From positions 1 to 47,428 of the forward strand of contig JAEDJL010000010.1 of the NCBI GenBank assembly GCA_016296345.1: DNA of 47,428 nucleotides, written 5' to 3'. Made by a program: the position numbers and the translations under genes. The number at the start of each line of letters is the position of its first letter. Position 1 is the first letter of the stretch. The stretch comes from Bacteroidales bacterium. Lineage in GTDB: Bacteria; Bacteroidota; Bacteroidia; Bacteroidales; P3. Under the pieces are notes generated by a model. That model was given only the letters and a program-made list of their open reading frames with translations, ran no database searches and was not told the DNA's origin. Shown here one piece after another: positions 39,979 to 47,428 of this stretch.

Positions 39979-41863
39979 TTTTGACCAAAACAAAGCAGTA
40001 CTATGTCTCTTTGTTTTGGTTTTTTGTTGCACACACTCGGCGTTTTCGCAGCTTATTCTCAGTCCTGCGTCAAGGCAGATTGACCAAAACCGACTTACAA
40101 AGGTCGCAACATACAATCTTTTGCCCTTTATAGATGATTTTTCGGACTATGAGGGTTTGCCAAATCAAAGCAAATGGCTTTCGGGAGGAGTTGTAATCAA
40201 TCCAAACTACCAATTCAATCCTCCGACAGTCGGAGTTGCAACCTTAGATGCAATAGACTATTATGGCAAACTTTATAGTCAGACGATAGGAAGCCCCTTT
40301 GCTGCCGACACTCTTACAAGTCAGCCAATAAGATTAGACTCTGTTTTCTCACCTCTTACACTTGCTCTTTCGGCAAAAGATTCTGTTTATCTTAGTTTCT
40401 TCTTTCAGCCCGCAGGAGGCGGAAGCAATGCTTGGGAAACGGTAGGAACACAACCCTCGATGGCAGATTCTCTCATTTTGGAGTTCTATTCTCCGGCTGA
40501 TGGTTGGAATTGGATTTGGGCAAGCGGAGGAATATCTGCCGACAGCCTCTATGCCAAGTATGGAACGTATTATCAATATGTGCTTATCCCGATTACGGAC
40601 GAAAAATACTTCACAAAAGAGTTTCAATTCCGATTTAGAAACATCGCTTCGCTCAACAACTCACCACAAAACTACATATCAAATTGCGATGAGTGGAATG
40701 TAGATTATGTTTATCTGAACAGAAACCGCCATTGCAGCGATACGGTGTTCAAAGACATCGCTTTTGTCGAGCCTGCCCCCTCAATGTTGAAACGTTATCA
40801 ATCAATGCCCTCTCAACATTTTGTTCAAGAAGAAATGTCAGACACTTTGAGCATGAAAATTGTCAATCTGTATAACGAAGCCCTCAGTTCGACATACAAG
40901 TTTCAAGTCAAAAATGAAGAAGGTCTGTTGTTGTACTCATACGATGGCGGTTTTGAAAACATTTCACCCTATTCGGAGGCAAATCAATACCAAACAGCTC
41001 CCACCCATGCAAGTCCTGTTCATGCGTTTGCTTTCGATTTAGTTGCCAATCGCCGGTATGCTTTTGACATAGTGCATACAATCAAGCAGGGAGTGGGACA
41101 GGATAATCTCTCTGCAAACGACACGGTGAGGTTTCGCCAAATTTTCGATGATTATTTTGCATACGACGACGGCACTGCCGAAAACGGAGCAGGAGTAGAG
41201 CCAATCAGCGGTTCACATCTTGCAATAGCTTACACGCTTAACGCAATCGACACCCTTTCTGCCGTAGATATTTACTTCAATCGCACTTTGAACGATGCCA
41301 ACTTCAAACCTTTCTATATTTGTATTTGGAACAGCGAAAACAATCTTCCGAACGAAATAATATACAAAACAGAACGCCTGACGCCAAAGAGCGACAGCTT
41401 AAACCGATTTGTGCGTTACGTTTTGGAAGAGGCGGTTTTGTTGCCAAAAGGTAAGTTTTTCGTGAGCTTGCAAACCAAAGGAAACGACTATCTCAACATA
41501 GGATTTGACCGCAACACCAATTCTGCCGAATATACCTTCACAAAGACCACAGGCGATTGGCAACAATCGTTTTTGAAAGGCTCTGTTATGTTGCGACCAT
41601 GCTTTGGCAGTGCGGCAGCAGTGGGATTGAACAGCCCTGAGCAAGAGAAAGTCAAAGTATATCCAAATCCTACAAGTGGCAAACTTATAACAGAAGATAC
41701 AGACGGCTGTGTCAAACGTTTGTTTGACACCAATGGCAGACTTATACTTGAAACAAGAGACAACCAAATGGATTTATCAGGTTTTGACTGCGGCATTTAC
41801 CTTCTCCAAATCACTAATAGAAACGGAGAAACGCAGCACACCAAAATCATAAAGACCAAATAA
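39956..41863 (+). CDS. T9SS-exported protein with C-terminal sorting domain
   Basis: A 635-aa secreted protein. A signal peptide (about 1-31, ending SAFSQ) is followed by beta-rich modules with no enzyme motif that I recognise. The last 70 residues are a type A T9SS sorting domain: KVYPNPTSGKL, FDTNGRLILE, FDCGIYLLQI, then KIIKTK. This directs transport across the outer membrane by the Por secretion system. It starts inside the PASTA gene and its stop overlaps the rluD start by one base, so translation of all three is probably coupled. Confidence 0.88.
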   Translation: MKRKLKNSFDQNKAVLCLFVLVFCCTHSAFSQLILSPASRQIDQNRLTKVATYNLLPFIDDFSDYEGLPNQSKWLSGGVVINPNYQFNPPTVGVATLDAIDYYGKLYSQTIGSPFAADTLTSQPIRLDSVFSPLTLALSAKDSVYLSFFFQPAGGGSNAWETVGTQPSMADSLILEFYSPADGWNWIWASGGISADSLYAKYGTYYQYVLIPITDEKYFTKEFQFRFRNIASLNNSPQNYISNCDEWNVDYVYLNRNRHCSDTVFKDIAFVEPAPSMLKRYQSMPSQHFVQEEMSDTLSMKIVNLYNEALSSTYKFQVKNEEGLLLYSYDGGFENISPYSEANQYQTAPTHASPVHAFAFDLVANRRYAFDIVHTIKQGVGQDNLSANDTVRFRQIFDDYFAYDDGTAENGAGVEPISGSHLAIAYTLNAIDTLSAVDIYFNRTLNDANFKPFYICIWNSENNLPNEIIYKTERLTPKSDSLNRFVRYVLEEAVLLPKGKFFVSLQTKGNDYLNIGFDRNTNSAEYTFTKTTGDWQQSFLKGSVMLRPCFGSAAAVGLNSPEQEKVKVYPNPTSGKLITEDTDGCVKRLFDTNGRLILETRDNQMDLSGFDCGIYLLQITNRNGETQHTKIIKTK

Positions 41864-42897
41864 TGCAGACAGAAGAGCAAAACATAAACGAAGAACAAGA
41901 ACTATACGAAAACTATCGCATTGAGGTCGAGAAGGGTCAAAAAATCCTTCGGATAGACAAGTACCTGATGATGAGAATAGAGGGAACGAGCCGCAACAAG
42001 ATACAAACTGCTGCAAAGGCAGGCTGTATCAAGGTCAATAATGCGGTGGTCAAATCCAATTACAGGGTAAAAGGCGGCGACATTATACAGATTTTCCTCA
42101 CTCGTCCGCCACAAGAGATAGAAATCATACCGCAAGACATTCCGATAGACATCGTTTACGAAGACGAAGACTTGGTTGTGGTCAATAAACCTGCCAACAT
42201 GGTAGTACATCCGGGCTATGGAAACTACTATGGTACTCTTTTGAACGCCTTAACCTTCCATTTTGAAAAAAATCACAAAGAAGAAGGCGAAGCACCCAAG
42301 CCTTTGCTTGTTCATCGTATCGACAAAGATACCACAGGTTTGCTTTTGGTAGCCAAAAACGAGTATGCACAGACATTTCTCAGCAAACAGTTTTTTGAAC
42401 ATACCACTCAGAGACAATATATCGCCATTGTGTGGGGAGACTTTCAGCAAGACGAAGGCACGATTGAGGGAAACATAGGCAGAAGTCTCAAAGACCGAAA
42501 GATAATGGACATCTTTCCCGACGGCGAACACGGCAAGAGTGCAATAACTCACTACAAGGTTCAACAAAGATTTGGATATATCACCCAAGTAATGTGCCAA
42601 CTCGAAACAGGAAGGACACATCAGATAAGGGCTCACATGAAATACATCGGTCATCCGCTCTTTGGCGACAAGACCTACGGAGGCGACAAAATTCTTAAAG
42701 GCACTACTTTCAGCAAATACAAGCAATTTGTCGAGAACTGCTTCCAAATTTTGCCTCGTCAGGCTCTTCATGCCGCCACCATAGGCTTTACTCACCCCAA
42801 AAGCGGCGAAAGAATGTCCTTTACCTCTGATTTGCCGCAAGATATGCAGAGTGTGATTGACCGTTGGACGCAATACACAAACAACAGTAAACAATAG
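41863..42897 (+). CDS. rluD: 23S rRNA pseudouridine synthase, RluD-like
   Basis: RluA-family pseudouridine synthase (344 aa). An S4 RNA-binding domain (about 20-85, SRNKIQTAAKAGCIKVNN) is followed by the catalytic domain. It has motif HRIDKDTTGLLLVAKN, whose second Asp is the nucleophile, and ETGRTHQIRAHMKYIGHPLFGD. The N-terminal extension of about 20 residues fits Bacteroidota RluD. Its start overlaps the preceding stop (TAATG). Confidence 0.92.
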   Translation: MQTEEQNINEEQELYENYRIEVEKGQKILRIDKYLMMRIEGTSRNKIQTAAKAGCIKVNNAVVKSNYRVKGGDIIQIFLTRPPQEIEIIPQDIPIDIVYEDEDLVVVNKPANMVVHPGYGNYYGTLLNALTFHFEKNHKEEGEAPKPLLVHRIDKDTTGLLLVAKNEYAQTFLSKQFFEHTTQRQYIAIVWGDFQQDEGTIEGNIGRSLKDRKIMDIFPDGEHGKSAITHYKVQQRFGYITQVMCQLETGRTHQIRAHMKYIGHPLFGDKTYGGDKILKGTTFSKYKQFVENCFQILPRQALHAATIGFTHPKSGERMSFTSDLPQDMQSVIDRWTQYTNNSKQ

Positions 42898-42904
42898 CAA
42901 AACC

Positions 42905-42985
42905 AAAACGCCGTTTCATCGGAATAAAACGGCGTTTTGAAAAAATAAAACGAAGAGTTATGAGAGCAAAACGAAGAGTTATTTT
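42905..42985. repeat. Family B array B5, extending into gldB
   Basis: ACG cores begin at 42908, 42929, 42950 and 42971, exactly 21 bp apart. The last two units are AAAACGAAGAGTTAT direct repeats (42947-42961, 42968-42982). The gldB start codon at 42960 lies inside the third unit. The array resembles B6 (47225 onward) over about 80 bp. Confidence 0.85.
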
Positions 42986-44012
42986 TGCAGTTGCAACACT
43001 TATGATTTTTGCAGGCTGCGGCAACAAACGAACTCAGGACGACAAGGTGCTTTTTGGCGAAGACAAGGCACAGAAAGAAGCAGTTGCAATACACAGATTT
43101 GACAGGGCTTTGTTTGAAAACGGAAATACTCCTGTAGAACAACACCTTCTCTCAATCGAAAAGGACTTTAAGCCCATGTTTGCAGCAAGCCTTTCGGACA
43201 AACAGTATATTGAGGTTGTGAAAGCCTTTGTTCAAGACAGGCAGATGCAGTCTGTTCACAACACAGTGGTAAGTATGTATTCCGATTTGAAGTGGTTGGA
43301 AGACGACTTGGCAAAAGCACTAAGCAAAATAAGACAAATACGTCCCGACAGCACCAAAACGAACATCTACACCCTCATTTTAGGACCTGCCGAATACTCT
43401 TTTGCCTATCAAAACCGCATACTTGTCTATCCGGAATACAGTGCCATAAGCATAGATCTCTATTGTATGGATTCTCTTTCTGCAAATCCATACTACAAAA
43501 CCATGCCCGAATATCTCAGAGACTGCCTCAGAAAAGAGAATATTGCACCCGACTATGTGAGAACTTACCTTCAAGAAATCACATTCAGAGATATACCTTT
43601 GGCGTTTCAAAATCCCGAAGCCACTCTCTTGGATTGCATAATCGACGACGGCAAATACTCGTATGCAGTTGCAGCTTTGTTGCCCCAATATGGGCTTAAC
43701 ACAATTTTTCGCTACACTCCCTCTCAGCAACAGTGGGTAGAGGCAAACGAATATAACATTTGGACGTACATAATTCAAAACCAGCTTCTCTATTGCAAAG
43801 ACAGAACGAAATATCTCTCCCTCATTGCCGAAGGACCTTCGACAAAAGGCATAAACAATTCCCCTTCGAGAATAGGAAACTACATAGGCTATAAAATCGT
43901 TTGCGAATATATGGACAAAAATCCCATAACTCTCGACAGCCTTTTCAAGATTGACAAATCCGAACAGATACTCAAAGCCTCAGGCTACAAACCCAAAAAG
44001 ACTGCAAAATGA
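42960..44012 (+). CDS. gldB: GldB-family lipoprotein (gliding motility-associated)
   Basis: A 350-aa lipoprotein: a basic start MRAKRRVIF, a hydrophobic core and lipobox IFAGC (Cys near residue 20). The body has the family marks AIHRFDRALFE, PEYSAISIDLY and the C-terminal PSRIGNYIGYKIVCEYMDKNP. GldB is required for gliding in flavobacteria and is common in non-gliding Bacteroidota with T9SS. The first nine codons fall in repeat array B5, so the signal n-region is repeat-derived. The stop overlaps the next start by 4 bp. Confidence 0.87.
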   Translation: MRAKRRVIFAVATLMIFAGCGNKRTQDDKVLFGEDKAQKEAVAIHRFDRALFENGNTPVEQHLLSIEKDFKPMFAASLSDKQYIEVVKAFVQDRQMQSVHNTVVSMYSDLKWLEDDLAKALSKIRQIRPDSTKTNIYTLILGPAEYSFAYQNRILVYPEYSAISIDLYCMDSLSANPYYKTMPEYLRDCLRKENIAPDYVRTYLQEITFRDIPLAFQNPEATLLDCIIDDGKYSYAVAALLPQYGLNTIFRYTPSQQQWVEANEYNIWTYIIQNQLLYCKDRTKYLSLIAEGPSTKGINNSPSRIGNYIGYKIVCEYMDKNPITLDSLFKIDKSEQILKASGYKPKKTAK

Positions 44013-45934
44013 AAAGAATACCACAATCCTACAAATTGATTTTGTCAAGATATGCTCTCAGCCTGCTGATGCTGTATCTCACTCAGGCAGTGTTTTATCT
44101 TTTTAATACAGAACTCTTTCATATCGAAGGTTTTTCGAGCGTCTGGAAAATATTTTGCGGTTGCACTCGTTACGCTCTTTCGTCTTTGAGCGTTTTTCTT
44201 GCACCCTGTCTGCTTATGAGCCTTATGCCGCTGCCCTTTAAGTCAAACAAGATTTACAAAGCGGTGGAAAACATATTTTTTTACTTGGCAAACATCTTCA
44301 TGATGGTGGTAAACCTTATCGATACGGGCTACTATCGTTTCACATTCAAGAGACTGACTGCCGACATTACGAGATATTTGGGAGTAGGAGGCGATTTTGA
44401 CGAGCTTATCCCTCAGTTTTTGAGAGATTATTGGCACATAGTCCTTTCGTTTGTTGTTCTTTTGAGCTTTTTTGTTCTTATCGACCGCATGATACGCCGA
44501 CGTTTTTCGGCAAAAGAAGAAATCCGCTCTGCAAAACAATACATATCTCGCAGCATTGTGTTTGTTCTTTGCTCTGCACTGCTGATTGTGGCACAAAGAG
44601 GAGGATTGCAAACAAGACCTCTCAATCTTATGCACGCAAGTATGTATTGTGAAACCCAAAACACTGCACTTGTACTCAACACACCCTTTACTCTCTATCG
44701 CACATTCGGCAAACCAACACTCAAACCAAAGCATTTCTTTTCGGAAGAGGAAATAAAATCAATCTACAACCCACATATCACACCGCAAAGCTCCACTTGG
44801 GCAGACACACTCTTTGCTTCACCTCTGCAAGTTGGGAAAACAAATGTCGTAATCATTGTTTTGGAAAGTTTTTCTGCCGAATACTCAAAAACTTACAACA
44901 CAACAGGCACTTCTTACACCCCTTTCTTGGATTCTTTGGCACAATACTCCATGGTATTTCAAGGTCTGTCAAACGGAAAGAGGTCCATAGACGGCATACC
45001 TGCCGTTTTGTCCTCTCTTCCTTTGATGATGGAAGAAAGTTATCTGACAAGCTGCTATGGAGACAACAATTTGGGTTCGCTTGCAGCCGATTTGTCAAAG
45101 CAAGGTTACGCAACAGCCTTCTTTCATGGGGGATATAACGGCACAATGAACTTTGACAACTATGTCAAAAAGATAGGATACGAATACTATTACGGCAAAG
45201 ACGAGTACAACAACGACAAAGACTATGACGGAAACTGGGGAATATATGACGAACCTTTCCTACAATACATGGCAAAGCAGCTTGACACAATCTCAAAGCC
45301 CTTTGTAGCAACCCTTTTCACCCTTTCGTCTCATCACCCTTACAAAATACCCGCTCAACACAAAGGAAGATTTCCCAAAGGCAGCATGATAGTACATGAA
45401 ACCGTGGGTTATTCAGACTATGCCTTGAAGAGATTTTTTGAGCAAGCCTCAAAAAGTGATTGGTTTTCCAACACTCTCTTTGTCATAACGGCAGACCACA
45501 GTGCCTTGACCTCACAAGAAGAGTTCAAAACCCAAATCGGACTGTTCAGAATACCGATGATAATCTACCACCCTTCGCTCAAACACCCGTTTGTGAGCGA
45601 TATGACAATGCAACAGACCGACATCTATCCAACAATAGCCGATTTGCTACATTTGAACAACGATATATTTTGCTTTGGTCGCAGTGTGTTCTCCCCACAG
45701 CAACATTACTATATGTATTACACCAACGGAGAATATCTCCTTCTCATGAACGGCTGGTTGAGTAAGTACAAAGAAGGCTGTCCTTTGGAATTGTACTTTG
45801 AAAAAGAAGACCCCGGATTGAAAAACAACATTGCCGCAAAACACAAAGACATTGCCGCAAAGCATGAACGCCTCACCAAAGCAATCATTCAGCAATACAA
45901 CAACAACATTATTTCAAACTCCACACACCCATAG
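44009..45934 (+). CDS. LTA-synthase-like membrane sulfatase/phosphotransferase
   Basis: A 641-aa protein with five N-terminal membrane helices (about 10-200) and a periplasmic sulfatase-fold domain (about 270-610). Metal and nucleophile motifs are VIIVLESFSAEY, SNGKRSIDGIPA (Ser or Thr nucleophile), FHGGYNGTMNFDNY and ITADHSAL, with TLSSHHPY. In a diderm it would more likely transfer a phosphoglycerol or phosphoethanolamine group to a lipid or glycan than make lipoteichoic acid. It is coupled to gldB by an ATGA overlap and lies 6 bp before the lipid kinase gene. Confidence 0.9.
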   Translation: MKRIPQSYKLILSRYALSLLMLYLTQAVFYLFNTELFHIEGFSSVWKIFCGCTRYALSSLSVFLAPCLLMSLMPLPFKSNKIYKAVENIFFYLANIFMMVVNLIDTGYYRFTFKRLTADITRYLGVGGDFDELIPQFLRDYWHIVLSFVVLLSFFVLIDRMIRRRFSAKEEIRSAKQYISRSIVFVLCSALLIVAQRGGLQTRPLNLMHASMYCETQNTALVLNTPFTLYRTFGKPTLKPKHFFSEEEIKSIYNPHITPQSSTWADTLFASPLQVGKTNVVIIVLESFSAEYSKTYNTTGTSYTPFLDSLAQYSMVFQGLSNGKRSIDGIPAVLSSLPLMMEESYLTSCYGDNNLGSLAADLSKQGYATAFFHGGYNGTMNFDNYVKKIGYEYYYGKDEYNNDKDYDGNWGIYDEPFLQYMAKQLDTISKPFVATLFTLSSHHPYKIPAQHKGRFPKGSMIVHETVGYSDYALKRFFEQASKSDWFSNTLFVITADHSALTSQEEFKTQIGLFRIPMIIYHPSLKHPFVSDMTMQQTDIYPTIADLLHLNNDIFCFGRSVFSPQQHYYMYYTNGEYLLLMNGWLSKYKEGCPLELYFEKEDPGLKNNIAAKHKDIAAKHERLTKAIIQQYNNNIISNSTHP

Positions 45935-45940
45935 ACTGAA

Positions 45941-46822
45941 ATGGAAGCAAAAAAGAAGATACTGTTCATTGTCAATCCCATTTCGGGAGTAGGAAAGCAA
46001 AAAGTGATAGAAAAAGCAGTCGATACCTATCTTGACAAAGACAAGTTCGACTACCAAATCGCCTACACATCATACGCACATCATGCAACAGCAATCTCTT
46101 TGGCAGCAGTATTGAAAGGAATTGACATTGTTGTTGCAGTAGGAGGGGACGGCTCGATAAACGATTGCGTCAAAGGGCTTGTATCGACGGGAGTTACCCT
46201 TGCCATAATACCGACAGGGAGCGGAAACGGCTTGGCTCGATGCCTCAACATACCACTTTCGGTAGAGCAGGCGATAAAAGCCATCAACCAAATGAAGACA
46301 ACCCAAATCGATTGCATCAAACTAAACGACACAGTCTATGCAAGCATAGCAGGAATTGGCTTCGATGCACTCATAGCTCGCGAATTTGCCAAAACACACA
46401 CAAGAGGTTTTCAACCCTATCTCAAACTTGTGTTGCAAAACTACCCGCAATACAAACCGCAAAACTACACTCTGATAATTGACGACATAGAAATAAACAC
46501 ACAAGCCCTCTTTGTCAGCTTTTCAAACTCCAATCAATTCGGCTTCGATGTGGAAATTGCAAACAATGCAAGCCTTTGCGACGGATTGATAGACGTAGTC
46601 ATTGTACAAAAACCACCTTTGCCGCTGTTGTTTTGGACAGCACAGTGGCTCTTTTGGAAGAAATTTGACAACTCAATCTATGTAAATGCCTACCAAGCCA
46701 AGAAAGTAAGAGTGAAAAGCAATACACCGACAGGAGTAAACTTGGACGGCGAATACACAGAGTTTGACACAGACCTCACATTCGAGATAATGCCCGACAG
46801 CCTCAAAGTAATCATACCCTGA
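45941..46822 (+). CDS. Diacylglycerol kinase-family lipid kinase
   Basis: A 293-aa cytoplasmic lipid kinase of the DagK/YegS family. FIVNPISGVGKQK at the N-terminus, the nucleotide motif VGGDGSINDCVKGL, then IIPTGSGNGLARCLNIP; the C-terminal half has the expected beta sandwich (GVNLDGEYTEFD). It could phosphorylate diacylglycerol or, given the sphingolipid genes in this window, a long-chain base or ceramide. It is 6 bp after the sulfatase gene, whose phosphoglycerol-type reaction would release diacylglycerol. Confidence 0.9.
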   Translation: MEAKKKILFIVNPISGVGKQKVIEKAVDTYLDKDKFDYQIAYTSYAHHATAISLAAVLKGIDIVVAVGGDGSINDCVKGLVSTGVTLAIIPTGSGNGLARCLNIPLSVEQAIKAINQMKTTQIDCIKLNDTVYASIAGIGFDALIAREFAKTHTRGFQPYLKLVLQNYPQYKPQNYTLIIDDIEINTQALFVSFSNSNQFGFDVEIANNASLCDGLIDVVIVQKPPLPLLFWTAQWLFWKKFDNSIYVNAYQAKKVRVKSNTPTGVNLDGEYTEFDTDLTFEIMPDSLKVIIP

Positions 46823-46851
46823 CATTTGAAAACCGAAAAAACATACGCACA

Positions 46852-47193
46852 ATGGGAAAGAAAAACAACAAAATCGGTGTAGTCTATTCGACCAATCCCG
46901 ACTTTGAATACACCTACGAAGAAGACGAAGTGATTGAAACCCTGCCGCCAAACAAGCAAACCCTCAAAATACAGTTGGACAAAAAACAGCGGGCAGGCAA
47001 ACAAGTAACCCTGATTGGCAACATCATTGCCACAAGCGACGACATCAAAGACCTATGTAAGGAATTGAAAGCCAAATGTGGCGTAGGAGGCAGCTGCAAC
47101 GAAAGCGAAATCCTTCTGCAAGGCGATCATCGCGACAAAGTAATTGACATTCTGACCCAAAAAGGCTACAAAACCAAACGCATAGGCGGATAA
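46852..47193 (+). CDS. SUI1/eIF1-like translation factor (YciH type)
   Basis: A 113-aa protein with an acidic N-terminal extension (about 1-35) and an SUI1 domain: LDKKQRAGKQVTLI, CKELKAKCGVGGSC, ILLQGDHRDKVIDIL and the final KGYKTKRIGG. YciH-type proteins influence start-codon selection on the 30S subunit. Start 46852 gives the family length. It is last in the plus-strand run, 29 bp after the lipid kinase, and is followed by array B6. Confidence 0.93.
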   Translation: MGKKNNKIGVVYSTNPDFEYTYEEDEVIETLPPNKQTLKIQLDKKQRAGKQVTLIGNIIATSDDIKDLCKELKAKCGVGGSCNESEILLQGDHRDKVIDILTQKGYKTKRIGG

Positions 47194-47224
47194 GCGTCTC
47201 AAAACTCTTTCTTGCAGCAAAAAC

Positions 47225-47345
47225 CAAACGCCGATTTGCCGAAATAAAACGCCCTTTCAAGAAAATAAAACGGCGAATTATTCGAGCAAAACGGCGAATT
47301 ATTTCACTCAAAAACATCGAATTATTTTGCCAAAACGGCAAGTTT
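47225..47345. repeat. Family B array B6: 21-bp tandem dyad repeat
   Basis: ACG cores begin at 47228, 47249, 47270 and 47291 (21-bp steps), then degenerate units near 47314 and 47335. The first 80 bp align with array B5, including the paired AAAACGGCGAATTAT units (47267-47281 and 47288-47302). No gene is seen from 47194 to the window end. Confidence 0.8.
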
Positions 47346-47428
47346 TTTCACTCAAAAAAGCGACTTTTTCAAGGCGTTTTCAAGCGAAAAAATCGCCTTT
47401 GTAAGTGCTTGATTTTCAAATCGCTCAT

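Noticed and set aside
1..47428. rRNA or tRNA genes, insertion sequences, prophage
   Set aside because: I found no cloverleaf with a CCA end, no rRNA-like stretch and no transposase or integrase frame.

Overview
The window reads as a chromosomal segment of a member of the Bacteroidota, most likely order Bacteroidales. The evidence is a six-gene Na+-NQR operon, a bacterial sphingolipid (ceramide) gene set, a type IX secretion (T9SS) C-terminal sorting domain, a GldB-family lipoprotein, several small proteins of Bacteroidota type, and repeated TAnnTTTG -7 promoter boxes with almost no Shine-Dalgarno sequences. I see no rRNA, tRNA, transposase, integrase, phage or CRISPR locus.

Layout. 0.4-6.2 kb: nqrABCDEF on the minus strand, ending at a clear terminator. 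6.7-14.5 kb: short units for an LpxL-like acyltransferase, polA, folE, a U32 protein plus PHP phosphatase, and a nucleoside phosphorylase. 14.8-21.0 kb: minus-strand flippase, two M28 peptidases (one fused to a predicted beta-barrel), a secreted protein of unknown function, and nadA. 21.6-28.1 kb: plus-strand rpiB, lutB-like, deoC, spt, bcerS, cerR and a thioredoxin. 28.4-32.7 kb: minus-strand lepA operon and a DUF6078-like gene. 33.0-35.6 kb: yitT, rsgA, dtd and a small Cys-rich membrane protein. 35.6-38.3 kb: a TPR protein and yicC on minus. 38.5-47.2 kb: a long plus-strand run of yugP-like, PASTA, T9SS cargo, rluD, gldB, sulfatase, lipid kinase and SUI1.

The most striking signals are outside the genes. 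Two families of intergenic dyad arrays have periods of two helical turns. Family A (6.44, 14.59, 28.15 and 32.71 kb) consists of GATAATnnnATTATC units every 22 bp plus one 31-bp step over an A/T tract. Family B (0.28, 10.56, 17.78, 21.39, 42.9 and 47.2 kb, with a fragment at 28.3) has about four AAAACGSCGTTTT cores every 21 bp. I recognise neither family.

The 20.99-21.64 kb gap has features of a chromosomal replication origin. It is AT-rich, holds seven TTWTCAACA DnaA-box-like sites within about 290 bp, and separates a mostly minus-strand left half from a mostly plus-strand right half. Close parS matches flank it at 17.93 kb (14/16) and 27.03 kb (15/16). The three polar family A arrays all turn their A/T-tract end toward this gap. 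This is inference from hand reading; no search, skew calculation or alignment was run.
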